Source of the DNA: Torreya grandis | Taxonomy: Eukaryota > Streptophyta > Pinopsida > Cupressales > Taxaceae | Length of the DNA stretch: 64,000 nt | Direction of reading: 5' to 3' | NCBI GenBank assembly: GCA_037957365.1 | Contig: JARHVA010000158.1 | Span: forward strand, 2,427,501 to 2,491,500 | Shown: positions 31,101 through 41,947 of the stretch, piece by piece | Numbering within the stretch: position 1 is the stretch's first letter | Layout: each line of letters starts with the position of its first letter | Position numbers and translations under genes: made by a program | Notes under the pieces: model-generated | Told to the model about the DNA's origin: nothing | Database searches by the model: none | The model's input: only the letters and a program-made list of their open reading frames with translations

Positions 31101-31650
31101 AATTCTCACCAAAATTCTCATGAAGGTGGTCGACGATACAGGAAGGGATTGGCACATTCATATCCCCTTCGCTTTGTGGGCCTACCGCACTAGCATCCAA
31201 ACCTCTACGGGTGCTACTCCCTTTTCTCTCGTGTACGGAACAGAGGCTGTCTTACCTCTCAAAGTACAAGTCTCGTCTCTTCATATCTCCCTGCATGACA
31301 TTCTCTCCAACGATGACTTTCGTCAAGATCGCCTAGCTCAACTTGAGTTACTCGACGAGCGCCGTCTGGCTGCCCTTAATCATCTCCATGTCTACCAAAG
31401 TCGCATAAAGCGGGCCTACGACAAAAATCTGCGAGAATGAGATTTCAACATCGGAGACCTCATCCTCAAAGAGAATCAGCACGTGACCAATATGGAGCAA
31501 AGTAAACGAGGCAAATTTGCCCCCAATTGGCTTGGACCTTTTATCATCACGCACAAGTATGGGTCAGGGACTTATCGTCTGTCTTCCCTCGACAGACGGC
31601 CAAAACCTGAGCCTCTTAATGCGTTGCATCTTCGACCATTCTTCTGCTAG
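28133..31650 (+). CDS. pol: E2 Pol: RT, RNase H, archaeal-type RNase H, integrase (one internal TGA)
   Basis: No ATG is needed: the frame opens at the T10 run (INTIRLEPLTYQLNG) and runs to TGA 31438-31440. The same frame then continues with DFNIGDLILKENQ and FAPNWLGPF to TAG 31648-31650, so the TGA is probably a nonsense mutation. RT: CTDYRDLN, MDGFSGYNQI, YVDDL (29011-29025). A first RNase H (about 29430-29800) lacks the leading catalytic Asp (YLYISATNHSLGAM). A second, archaeal-type RNase H (about 29895-30270) keeps FFDGS, AKYEAL, FGDSQL and FADTMA. Integrase: HHCC zinc finger (HDEICGGH...CIKCQQH), then D at 30796 (GLDLIG), D near 30979 (TDNGKS) and E near 31087 (GQAEAS). RT-gRH-aRH-INT order defines the Tat lineage. 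No chromodomain is seen. Confidence 0.93.
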
Positions 31651-32159
31651 TCAAGTACTCGTCTACTTGACACGTAACTTGAGCTCGTCCCTTGAGCACT
31701 CCTCGTCCTCTTAATCCTCATCCCTTTCAACCCTATTCCCCTTTAACAAGTCCTCTACAACCCTTTTAGGATGCAGTGATGCTTTGTCCTAATAAAAGGG
31801 GCGTCCTTGAGCTTCTACAGTCTTGTCCGTGACTCTCATTTCTATCAAAATCCAAATCAAGATGTCAAAACATATCCATGGTCACTAAATCAAGTCAAAT
31901 CAAAAAGACAGACTGATCCCTCGAAGGACAGCTGTACTATCATTGCTGTATTACTAGACTGATCCCTTGAAGGACAGCTAGGCCAACTTATCAAACATTA
32001 TCAAACAAAAATATAGACCACTCCCTCGAAGGATGGCTATGACTAATCTGGCAATAAACAGCAAACTATTTTAGAAGCTTCCCACATTGATCAGCTTCGC
32101 AACATGACCATTACATCAAATGACATCTCTATGCAGGCTTCCTGCATCGATCAGTCTGC

Positions 32160-32161
<2 letters not shown>

Positions 32162-32203
<42 letters not shown>
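32162..32203. repeat. A42 homopolymer
   Basis: A pure A-run of about 42 bases in E2's 3' non-coding region; E1 has 15 at the same place. It is prone to slippage in replication and assembly. Confidence 0.9.
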
Positions 32204-32204
<1 letters not shown>

Positions 32205-32866
32205 GAGTCACAGACATTGGCTTGTAGTTGTCTCAGGGTCTCCTATAAAAGGGGCAAGGTTATTCCTGCTCTTAAACTGGGTTACCCTATCCTCCTCCTA
32301 TCACCTGCTCAAGGGACTTCGAGCTCACTTTAATGTCAAAGTGATTCGATTACCGTTCTAACACCATACTGGTCAACGACGTAATGCATGAACGGGGCTT
32401 CGATTCTAATCACCCCTATCTATGCTTCCTTTTTGGTCCTTGTCAATGAAAGAGCAATTTGCCTTTCACCTTTTCTCTACACTTTGGTCACGCTTTGGCC
32501 ACGTCAATTGTCCACTCATCTTAAACCTAGCCAACTTCAACATTTTTCAACCCAGCCACTTTCAACATGACATCAGGCATCATCCTTGTCCATCTCGCAT
32601 AGTTCCCATGGACACCAATACACATGGAAACTACCAACCAGACCCAATTTATGTTAAGCATAAACCAATACTTGCTGAAGCATAAATAGACCCTTCATTC
32701 ATTTTTAGCATACATCCATCGCGACTATGGAAACTTGCTAGGGATGAAAGACTCTCGACCAATTCTACAGAATACACCATCTGTAGCATCCTTTTATCCT
32801 CATCTTAGCCTCATCATTTCGACGCTCAACCAAGCTCATCATCGACCAATCTTCTCAATTTGTCTG

Positions 32867-32920
32867 AACTACATTGGTCTGAGGCCCTATGACCAGGGCT
32901 ATGTAGGCAGCACTCAGATA
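32867..32920 (+). ncRNA. 3' stem-loop copy A, E2
   Basis: CTACAT (32869-32874)/ATGTAG (32901-32906) with inner GCCCT (32884-32888)/AGGGC (32895-32899); the core is almost identical to E1 copy A. Confidence 0.6.
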
Positions 32921-33018
32921 CCACATCTTCTGAGGTTAGCTCAACCACCCCCGTTTGTTCGTCTCTATGATGGACAAACCTTCTCTTCTTTGACTCTTAT
33001 CACGCCCAACTTCATCAA

Positions 33019-33096
33019 CTTTGACCAAGACCTTTGACCAAGACCTTTTGACCAAGACCTTTGACCACGACCAATCATCGACCTTTGACCAAGACC
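33019..33096. repeat. Tandem TTTGACCAAGACC repeat
   Basis: Five imperfect copies of CTTTGACCAAGAC lie between the two stem-loops. E1 has about two copies at the corresponding place, so copy number varies between the families. Confidence 0.75.
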
Positions 33097-33132
33097 AATC
33101 AAGACCTCTGACCCTCCCTCCCTTTTAGGGAG

Positions 33133-33186
33133 AACTACATCGGCCTGAGGCCCTGTCACCAGGGGCTATGTAGGCAGCACTCAGTT
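33133..33186 (+). ncRNA. 3' stem-loop copy B, E2
   Basis: CTACAT (33135-33140)/ATGTAG (33168-33173) with GCCCT/AGGGGC; one extra G in the inner stem relative to the other three copies. Confidence 0.55.
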
Positions 33187-33798
33187 GACATGGGGTCTTC
33201 TGGGGTTAGCTCAGCCGCATCCTTTCGTCCATCCATCCTCTTGACCAATGACCATTGGAGATCATGCCTATCTCCTTCGACCTTTGACCTTCTTCCAAGC
33301 CAATGTTGCCTTGGTTGTTTTTGCGTGTATGCTATTCCACGGCTGGTTAGCAGAATTGTTTGTAGACTATTTTTGACCCTTCACAAGTATAGGATCGTGA
33401 GCCAGTTGATCCCTACTACTTGTGGCTTTTTCGTGTTTCTGGGAGCACTTCCTGAGCCCTGGATACCTGGGACACGATGACCATTTGGAGCTTCAGCTTA
33501 GATTGAGTGACCCAATCAGCAGACGACTAAATGCTGGGGCCCGGTTACTTCAATTTTGGCACTCCTTGACCCTTAACATGCGACAATTTGACCTGACCCT
33601 CTCGTGAAGTGGACTACGCGCAATCACGACTATGACAGCATTTTCACTCACTCTCTTCTATCCATTTCTCTATCAAATCGACACTCGACCTCCGGTTCCC
33701 TTCTCTCGACTATCGCTTTGAGGGGGGAACACCTCATCCTTTTTTTGGGGTAACCAACTCCTATTTTTGTCTTGCAATTCATCTAGAACAACAAGACA

Positions 33799-33811
33799 AA
33801 AAGGGGCAAAT
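33799..33811 (+). other. E2 polypurine tract
   Basis: AAAAAGGGGCAAA directly abuts the 3' LTR start (TGTAGACACC), the expected plus-strand primer. The corresponding site is deleted in E1. Confidence 0.88.
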
Positions 33812-35202
33812 GTAGACACCACAAACGTGTCTGCACCTTGGTTCTCCCCCTTGGTCCTTTCTCCCTCCTAGTCCTCCTTGGTCCCTAACCCACCTAAGTC
33901 TTATTAATTGGAAATAAACATCTATTTCTAATTAAATAAGGCCCCCTTTCCACCCTACCCTTGCCACCTTGGATCCTCCCTTGAATCCCTCCACCTTCCC
34001 CCTAGCATTTATTAGACCAAATCTCTCCATTATATCCCCCCTCGTCCATTTTGGCATCCTTGTGACCGTTCTGCCCATGACCCCTCGCCCGGCGGCGTGC
34101 AAGAATGGGCAGAGGCTATTTTTAGCCTCTGTGCCCATCCTGCGACCGCCAACGTCGGTGACCCTTCGGCCGACGTCGGCAAAACTGTCGGCGTCGGTAG
34201 CCTTCATTATCCCTTTCTGCATTCATTGCAGCCCCCTGGACTCTTGAGCTCGCAAATAGATTCTCTTGATGCTTTGGCTCTCATCTCTCCTCTGTCTTGA
34301 CCTCGTGTAACAGCAGCAATAGGTGAAAAGGCTCTGGATCAAATTTTCTCCTCAACAAGTCTTCTGTGGCTTCGACAACAGCACCTCCTCTCTTCATTCA
34401 GCAAGCTAAAAGGTAAGCTAGTCTGGTTTTTTATTTCATTTCTTTAGTTTTTAATCATCTATCCTCTATTGTCTTCTGCTCCCTCTGTCCCCCCCCCTGA
34501 GAGGCTGCAAAGCCTTCTCAGGCCTTGTCCTCTGTGAATCCTCCTCTTCCCTATCCTCTGTGTCTCTTCCTCTTCCCCATCCCTCTGCCAAAAAGACCTT
34601 ACATCAGGCACCCAACCAGAACCAGACCACTCCCCAGTCCATCCCAACTTGTTCCCGTTCAGTCTCAGACCCGTCCACAGTCCAGAAAGTAACTCAGACC
34701 CGACTACAGGCCATAATCCCGACCGACGCCGGTCACTACCCCAACCGACGTCGGCAGGATAGCCGACACCGGTAGACCCTATAACCGACGCCGGCAACAT
34801 TTCTGACCTTGGCGACTGTCTTCAGCCCAACAGCTCTTTCAGGTAATCATTTTGTTTTCTTCTTTCCTTTCTAATCTCTTTGTCACTTCTGTATTCTGGC
34901 ATTCTGTCTTTTATCAGTCACTTATCTCATCAAAACAGTGGGTTGACCTCCCTTAAGGAAGTTTTTACACTTCTGGGAACAAGCCCTTGCTTGGCAACCC
35001 ACTATCTATCTATCTAATGTTTTTCTTGTCCAAGTTTCTTTCTTCTTTGCAGGTGTCATTCCTCCACAGCCAAAGAGGAGTGCCCACAAGCGTCTGGATT
35101 TACGGTGCGCAATCTTTAGTCCAGGTACTTCCCAAGCCTTGTCCATTACTTTCTTTTAGTTTCTTTCTTTTAAGTCTGAAAAGCAAATTTGAGGTAGAAA
35201 CA
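33812..35202 (+). repeat. E2 3' LTR
   Basis: 1391 bp, same length as the 5' LTR, TGTAGACACC...GTAGAAACA. Differences from the 5' LTR are essentially all transitions. The folded U5 element is at 34938-35002. Confidence 0.95.
34938..35002 (+). ncRNA. 65-nt three-helix U5 element, E2 3' LTR
   Basis: All 65 bases match the 5' LTR copy, including CAAGC-CCTT-GCTTG, whereas surrounding LTR sequence shows changes every 30-50 bp. Confidence 0.7.
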
Positions 35203-35207
35203 GTGAG
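35203..35207. repeat. Target-site duplication of E2 (right)
   Basis: GTGAG, identical to 20864-20868; E0 sequence resumes here. Confidence 0.95.
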
Positions 35208-36060
35208 CTCAATGGGTACAAGGGAGACACCTAGATCATGTGGAGCTCTTTCATTTTGGGTGCATACAATGATATTTTGGGTTATAGTAGGATATACCTA
35301 AGGCACCTTAAGTTTATAAGAGAGATGACTCAAAAGTTAAGCTCCCTGAGCCATAGGTTATAGGGCTAGAGTATCTAGTAGAGGAGGAGCTAGAGAGAGA
35401 GGGGGTAGATGATGTTAGGGTGATGGAGGTATACCTCTTATGGTGGGTATAAAAACATGGAGGGGGAGAGGAAAGGGTGGTATGTTAGAGGCAAGAGGTA
35501 GAGGATATGGAGATGGAAGATGTAGAGGGTGCAAGGAGAGATGGGGAGGGGGACATACAAGCTATCCTAATAGAGAGGGATGCAACCCAAACACATTAAT
35601 TTAGAGTGGGGTTTGAGTATGACCAGTTATAGGCATAGATGATAGAGTTATAAGGCACTATGATGCATTGCATTAGAGTTATGATGAGGCATGATGAGTG
35701 TGAGACATATATCATAAATAATGTAAGAGGATCTAGCTACTAGCAGGTATGATAAGGGAGTATTTTTAGGGTCTACTGTAGGAGGCGGGTAGGGTAGAAG
35801 GATGGATCCTTCAAGGAGTGTGAGCCTAGATATGTATTAGGAGGTGGTAGTGGATATATGATATTATGATCAAATTATGACAGACCACTTACCATATAAT
35901 CTTAGATATGCCAGCCACCTAAATAAATAAGGTTAGACACCATGGGGTTCACATACAACTACATCTAGCATGAGTAGCATGCCATAGATGGATAGGAGGG
36001 ATAAAGGAGGAGATAGAGGATGAAATAGAGGGGAGATTAGGGGAGGTGGGTTAGATAGCT
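35208..36060 (+). pseudogene. Antisense PMD gene of E0, C-terminal part
   Basis: This continues the PMD reading from 20868 across E2. The frames are broken. Residues such as LRHLKFIREM near 35290 could be the end of the domain. From 35370 a purine-rich tract reads as an acidic tail (EEELEREG, EVEDMEMEDVEG). Identification rests mainly on continuity with the left part. Confidence 0.42.
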
Positions 36061-36600
36061 ACCTAACCCAAATCCAGTTCATGTAGTAGTCATGTATGTG
36101 GCTACTATATGGATTGAATTTTTTGTATATATTACACATTATGATGCTCTTATGATGTAAATTTGACTTTTGGATATATATTCATGATTATATGTTTTAT
36201 TCATATTGATTAAATGAGCTTATGTTACATTTTTATGGATTTGGATTATGTAGATTACATGTATATAGCATTTGATTTTATGTGCATCATGTATTTGTAT
36301 TGATTATATAGTTTTTCCAAGGATTGTGATATTTTTGATTATATAATGTAGTTTTATATTGATTATGGATTTGTATGTGTGTGCTTAATGGATTGATAGT
36401 GTATTATTACATGTGATGATTTATGATGTATCATGGATTAATGACATATTATTCTATGGATTTATTTTATATGGATGGTGTTTGTGTGGATTTTATTTTT
36501 GATTACATTTATTAGATTATATGTATGGAATTTTATATAATGGTTGATTATGGATTATGTAAATTTTTCATAAATTTTTATATAACTGATTAAGGATGCG
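36061..36600. other. AT-rich low-complexity stretch
   Basis: Degenerate GATTATG/TTTGTAT-type sequence with no gene or repeat family recognisable; it is part of E0's 3' non-coding region by position. Confidence 0.4.
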
Positions 36601-37425
36601 TGTCTGATAATTTGTTAGGACCCTAAGCAATGCTAGACCCCTTGTTATTTTTGAATATATGACCTTGTATCCAATGCTAATAAAAGTCCTTAACAATATT
36701 TTATCATCCAAATTTATAAATCCTTCGCTTAATGGGGAAAACACTTAATTCTCTAGAAATACACATGTTTTATTTTTTTAGACTTTTTAACCTTAAGCTA
36801 ATCCATAGATAAATGTAGACTAATCAATGCAAGAAGTCTACAAAAGAAATTTTATCAATGCAGGAAGCTTTCATGGGATATAATTTTAATTTTATAAATT
36901 TTTATATGATTTATTTTTAATAATAAATTTATCAATGTGAGAAGATTCCTAAATCATAGGCACATATCCATCCTTCAAGGGAGTGGTCTACTTATTTAGA
37001 TATATCTTAGCAGCTATCCTTCGAGGAATTAGTTTGTAATTTTGCATTTTTTTATTTTGATAACAACTATCCTTTAATGGATAATTATATCTTTTACTCT
37101 TTCCTTGATTTTGATATCCCATAACCTTTTTTATCATGGATTAAATTATAAGGTATTTCATAAGCTAGGAAAATAGGGCCATGTGAAATTCCCTTTGAAT
37201 GACCTATTTTAGGGTGATGGATTGTTAGGATATAATGATTTGGGAATATACTCTATTTCAAATGGATCCAATACATGAGAATATGTTATTAATAGATCTA
37301 TGGTGTTCATATTTAAGGATAAAATGGGTATACTTCCATAAATCCACATGATTCTCAATCATTTATGGGGTATAGGGGATAGGATTTTTAGGAGAATTTA
37401 TACTAACTAGAGTGTGTAATAGGAT
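36601..37425 (-). other. E0 3' non-coding region next to pol
   Basis: On the minus strand it matches E2 31660-32150, including the 'ccttgaaggatgg' motif (reverse complement at 36972-36985) and the GAAGCTT/GGCTTCCTGCAT segment near 36830-36880. There is no ORF. Confidence 0.6.
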
Positions 37426-38600
37426 TATTAATAATAAAAAGGATGTATATGCAAAGCATTAAGAGGCTCGCATTCTATTTTTCCATCAAGGGAGACCAAA
37501 TGATATTCCCTATATCCATATTTATGAGTGATAATATAGGGTCCAAAATAATTAGGATCAAACTTTCCCCATTTACTTCATTCCATATTTGTGACATGTT
37601 GATTTTATTTAAGGACAAGGTTACTAATATTAAACTCTCATTCCTTTAAATGTTTATTATATGCTCATTTTATTCATTCTTGATATGCATGAAGGTGATC
37701 AAGGGCTGTGTCTTGATGCTCATATAAAAGTTCTAGTTATGATAATCAATCTTGATGATAATCATCTTCAAAAATGATATCTTGCATAGAGATTCTAAGG
37801 GAAACAATTTGGACTTTGAGAGTAGAATTTATTTAGTACCATAGACCAAATAAAAAGGGGTAGCCCCTATAGGTGTTTGAATATAGTTCAACAATCCCAT
37901 AAAGCAAAAGGTATGTGAAGATGTTAATCCTTTCTAGCCTCACTGACCATTTTGGTTAACATCTTGACAAGGGTTTTGATTGATGTTTTGACTTGTCCAT
38001 TAGCTTATGGATAATAAAAAGATGAGAACCCCAACATAATGCCAAAGGAATTGCATAACTTTTGGACTTGCTTATTTTTATAAGATTTTCTATTATCTAT
38101 AATGATTTTATGTGGGACACCAAAATGACATATGATGTGATGATTAATGAAATCAATAATCTTATCTGCCTTGGTTAAAATAAGGGGAATAACTTCCACC
38201 CACTTAGAAAAATACTCAGTAGTGATAATGATGAATCCATGTCACTGGGAATATTTGGGATTAATCTACCCTATAAGGTCTAAACCCCAGTGAGAGAAGG
38301 GCCAAAAATCCCTATCCACTTATAACACATGAATAGGGATATGGGTTAAGTTATCATGATGTTGACACTTCACACATTTATTTACATACTCATAACAGCC
38401 TCAATTCTAAGTGGGCCAATAGTATCCCAACTGCATAATTTTTTTAGTGATAGTTAAACCACTAAAATTACCACCAAAAATTCTATCATGAGTTTATTTG
38501 ATTGTGAGACTAATTTCAAAAATCTAGAGATAATGGAAGATAATACCATAAAATCCTCACTTATAAATCACACCCCCTAGTATTACATAATGGGAATTTT
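37426..38600 (-). pseudogene. E0 integrase remnant
   Basis: The frame at 38199-38005 reads TKADKIIDFINHHIICHFGV then PHKIIIDNRKSYKNK, aligned with E2's TKADKIVDFISSHIICRFGV and PHKIITDNGKSFKNK. The zinc-finger part is near 38350-38420 (YVNKCVKCQHHDNL) and the C-terminal EPLNALH is near 37460. Stops and frameshifts abound. Confidence 0.78.
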
Positions 38601-39300
38601 GTTATTGAAAATCACTCTTAGTGTTCTTGGATAAAGCTAAAAGGATGATGCCTTTAGACAAGCACTCAAAAATTTCTATGTACCATAGATCCACATGGTT
38701 TTCCTCTATAGCATAGATATAAGGAAGATCAATTTTTGTGTAAGAAGGTTGATTGATCCTATGAATAAGGATAAATAACTTAGACTCTTGGGAATAGGAT
38801 GGGATAAAGGAGGCCAAGGAATACATGGTGTCAGCAAACTTATTAGTTGACCAAAGAGTGGTCTAAATGATCTAATGGTTAAGGGTAGCTAATAATTATT
38901 TTGATAATATCTTATACTTCTGAAGGATGTTATTCTTGCATTAATATATATCATTTATTTGGTTGACTACTAATTAGGAATTTCTAAAAATATAAATTAA
39001 TTTAACTCTTAGAGCTAAGGCTTTTTGGAGACTTGTGATTACAGATTTATATTCTATCATATATTAGTGTAGTCAAAATCAAGATTAAAATATAGGGGGA
39101 TAGGAAATACCTCAAGATTTATTATAATAATACCTTCTCCCCCTCCATGATCTCATTTAGATCCATCAAATAATAATGTCATTTGATATTCAAGATATTC
39201 TATGATGTGGAGGCTATAGCCTCATTAGGGAATTCATAGCTAGATGGTAGATTATCAGCAAGGGGTACTTAAACCAATTGATTTATAATGATCTACCCCT
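38601..39300 (-). pseudogene. E0 archaeal-type RNase H remnant and linker
   Basis: The frame at 38826-38602 matches E2 between aRH and integrase (MYSLASFIPS against MASLALHIPS; DLWYIEIFECLS against DDWYKQLVDYLS). Upstream, NKFADTM and a LVVNQI segment near 38980 are recognisable. Broken. Confidence 0.68.
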
Positions 39301-39569
39301 TAATTAATTTTTTGGTTAAGGAATTCAAGGTCAAATTTAGTGAGTAACATCATCCATCTCACCATTCATTGATTCTGACAGGGCTTCAAATGCATGAATT
39401 TAATAGGATCAATTTTATTAATCACATAATTATTTTGATTAAGCACATATTAGAAGACAAAAATACAAGGTCTAAGCATATTATTTCAATGTGCGTGTAA
39501 AAATTTTCATACTCGACTAAAGTATGGATTATATAATAAACTATTTATTCTCTATGTTGATCATCTTGA
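39301..39569 (-). pseudogene. E0 first RNase H, C-terminal part (left of E3)
   Basis: Minus-strand reading from 39569 gives DDQHRE then IVYYIIHTLVEYE, matching E2 DEHHREQAVYYISRTLVDYE. E3 lies exactly between this and the N-terminal part at 45110. Confidence 0.7.
39565..39569. repeat. Target-site duplication of E3 (left)
   Basis: CTTGA, repeated after E3 at 45110-45114. Confidence 0.92.
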
Positions 39570-39894
39570 TGCTACGACCCTAACCTATCGCATGTATGAG
39601 GATAGGAATAGCCAAATTATGGCTTAATTATCCCTCTTTGATGTTATTTCACATTTCTCTATGCATTCATTTGGTTATTAGGTAGGCCTATGGAGTAACC
39701 ATGGCCTAGATAGACTATATATAGGAGGTAGTGGGTAATTGTTTAGCATCATATTCTGAATTCTGCTCTTATTGAAGCTTATGGAGGTTTCCCCCTCAAA
39801 GTGGATTATTTATTATCATATATTTGGATATATTTTATTCATATTTGGATCTAATTCTGCTATTATAATTTATTCTTGAAGTAATTCCATTACA
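39570..39894 (+). repeat. E3 5' LTR
   Basis: TGCTACGACCC...CCATTACA, 325 bp, with TATATATA at 39716-39723 about halfway. It is followed two bases later by the primer-binding site. Confidence 0.93.
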
Positions 39895-39896
39895 AA

Positions 39897-39911
39897 TGGT
39901 ATCAGAGCTGC
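39897..39911 (+). other. E3 primer-binding site (initiator tRNA-Met)
   Basis: TGGTATCAGAGCTGC begins two bases after the LTR; TGGTATCAGAGC is the standard complement of the plant initiator tRNA-Met 3' end. Confidence 0.93.
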
Positions 39912-40349
39912 GATTTGGGCAATCTTGTGGGTGAAACCCTAATTTTTTTAAATTTGGATACATCTATAAAATGGTTGTGAAATTATATGAAATTTTTTTA
40001 ATGAAGGTGATAAATAATTAATCTAAGCTTCCATTAAAATTTAAGATCATTTGGATCTGTTTTACAAAATTTATCTCCATTTTAGGGGTTTTAATAAAAT
40101 TGCTCTATAGTGCGCAATTCAAAGAATTTTTCTGAGTTATTTACATTTTTGGAAATATTAAAAAAAATTGGCTAGGGTTTTTTAATTTGTATGTTTTTAT
40201 TTGAGGCAGAAATAATTCCAAAATTGCTTGATCAAAGTTGGGTCAAAAGTGCCAATCAAGGTCGACGTCGTAAAGCCCTTTCATGGCAGGTCCACAAACT
40301 CGAGGCTGAGGAAAGGGTGCTAAAACTCTAAGTAAAACTCATAACAAAG

Positions 40350-41330
40350 AAGAGATGGATTCATAAGGGGGATGTAATAGATCCTTTTTACTATGGTTCT
40401 CTGACATAGATCATAAAGTGAGCCAGCTTGACTATAGTGTGCAAGGCATTCAGAGTGAGGTGTAAGGCATTCAGAGTGAGGTGCAAGGCATACAATCTAA
40501 TATGAAATCCATATAAGATAGTTTGGTAGATATCATAACAGATTTGAAAAATAATCAGTCAAATCATCTAGCTAATTCTATTGCATAGCCCCACTAGGGT
40601 GGTTCTCCCAACCAATCTACTTCAAATCTAATTATAGTTCCATAAAGGAACCTGTTACCAAAGGTGGATATGCACAAATTTGATGGAAAATATCCACTCA
40701 ATTGGATTAACCAAATGGAGAATTTTTTTGATCTACATCAGATCCCAGGAGGATAGAAGGTTACCATGGAATCCTTGTATCTTGAACTTGATTAATTCAT
40801 TTGGTATCAATGGTTGTGTGCTCAAAAGAAAAAGATGACTCTCAATGTCACTTGGTCAGTTTTTACAAAGGAGCTTCAATTACACTATGGAAATAGTGTG
40901 ATAGAGAATTACTTTAGCTAATTGAAAAAATTGTGATAGACTGGCTCTATCAAGGATTATATTCATCATTTTCAAAACCTATCCTTACATGTGGAGACAA
41001 TTTTTTAGGAGAACTTGAATGACCTATTTTTGGGTGGACTCAAGGACCACATTCAACATGAGGTACACATGTTTAATCTACTTAATATTTCTAATTTTAT
41101 TATCATGGCATGTAAAGCTGAGGAAAAATTCATAGCCAATAAGAAGTAGCCATTCACTCACTTCAAATATCATAGCATGTTGACACCAACATTTCCTCCA
41201 CCTTCCAGATTGACCCCACAACAAATTGAAGAAAAGTGTGAAAAAGGATTATGTTTCAGTTGTGACAGCAAGTGAAGCAAAAGACATAGATGTGCTAATA
41301 ATAAGTTATTCTACATTGATGGATCTAATG
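40350..41330 (+). pseudogene. E3 gag remnant
   Basis: The capsid region is alignable with chromovirus Gag (near 40680: KFDGKYPLNWINQMENFFDL). A C-terminal knuckle KGLCFSCD...KRHRC lies at about 41240-41300, then an acidic EDEEEDD stretch. Several stops (for example TAG near 40586, TGA near 41273) break the frame. Confidence 0.72.
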
Positions 41331-41383
41331 AAGATGAAGAAGAAGATGATGCCTCTAATGATGATGAGGAAGAGATAGAAGAG

Positions 41384-41758
41384 GTGCCTAAAAATTCCCA
41401 ACCCATAATCTCTTGTCATTCAATTACAGGTATTAGCACTCTACAAACTCTAAAGGTGGTGGGTTTCCTCAAGAAACAGAAGGTGATAGTGTTGATTGAT
41501 TCAAGAAGCACACATAACCTCATCAACCATAAGTTGGCCACTCGATTGAACTGTTTCATCTACCCAGCACCAGAATTTCATGTTATGATTGCAAATGGTG
41601 GCATAATTAATTGTTTAGGCAAATGCCATAGTATTAAGCTTACTATGGGTGAGTACAATCTAGATTCTCCTATGTTTTCTATTCCCATGGGTAACATAGG
41701 CATTGTTTTGGGAGTTAAATGGCTCATAACCTTGGGTACCATTGAGATGAACTTCTAG
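41384..41758 (+). pseudogene. E3 protease remnant
   Basis: A 124-codon frame with VLIDSRSTHNLINHKLA, the aspartic protease active site where the usual DSGATHNF has become DSRSTHNL. LGVKWLITLG near the end corresponds to the LG.DWL block. The loss of the active-site Gly should abolish activity. Confidence 0.8.
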
Positions 41759-41947
41759 GAACTATTCATGTGCTTTCATTATGAAGGTATGAAAATTGAA
41801 CTACATGAATTACAAGAAAAATCTCCACAGTTGGTTAGTTCACATCAGATGACCAAGATACTAAAAAAGGGGTCAGAGGGAATTACTGCATGATTATGTT
41901 CCATAGAAGTTCAACCCACACACGCATCTACACATCCTGATCTATAG

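Larger units (their letters stand above)
31651..33798 (+). other. E2 3' non-coding region
   Basis: About 2.1 kb has no credible ORF. It includes 'ccttgaaggacag' repeats, an A42 run (32162-32203) that is only A15 in E1, duplicated stem-loops (32867-32920, 33133-33186) and a tandem 13-14-bp TTTGACCAAGACC repeat (33019-33096). The antisense PMD gene seen at this place in E0 is absent. Confidence 0.75.
20869..35202 (+). mobile_element. E2: near-complete autonomous Tat-lineage Ty3/gypsy retrotransposon
   Basis: The 14,334-bp element has 1391-bp LTRs of equal length, a perfect GTGAG duplication, a primer-binding site, a leader, Gag-Pro, Pol with dual RNase H, a long 3' non-coding region and a polypurine tract. 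About 34 substitutions plus one C-run indel separate the LTRs (about 2.5%). It carries a stop after the Gag-Pro frame, a frame change at a T10 run and a TGA near the end of pol, so this copy is probably disabled, although all catalytic motifs are present. It interrupts the antisense PMD gene of E0. Confidence 0.95.

Noticed and set aside
31438..31440. TGA as the true end of E2 pol
   Set aside because: The same frame continues with conserved integrase C-terminal sequence to TAG at 31648-31650; the TGA is better read as a nonsense mutation.
37443..37649. 68-codon plus-strand ORF
   Set aside because: Antisense to the end of E0 integrase.
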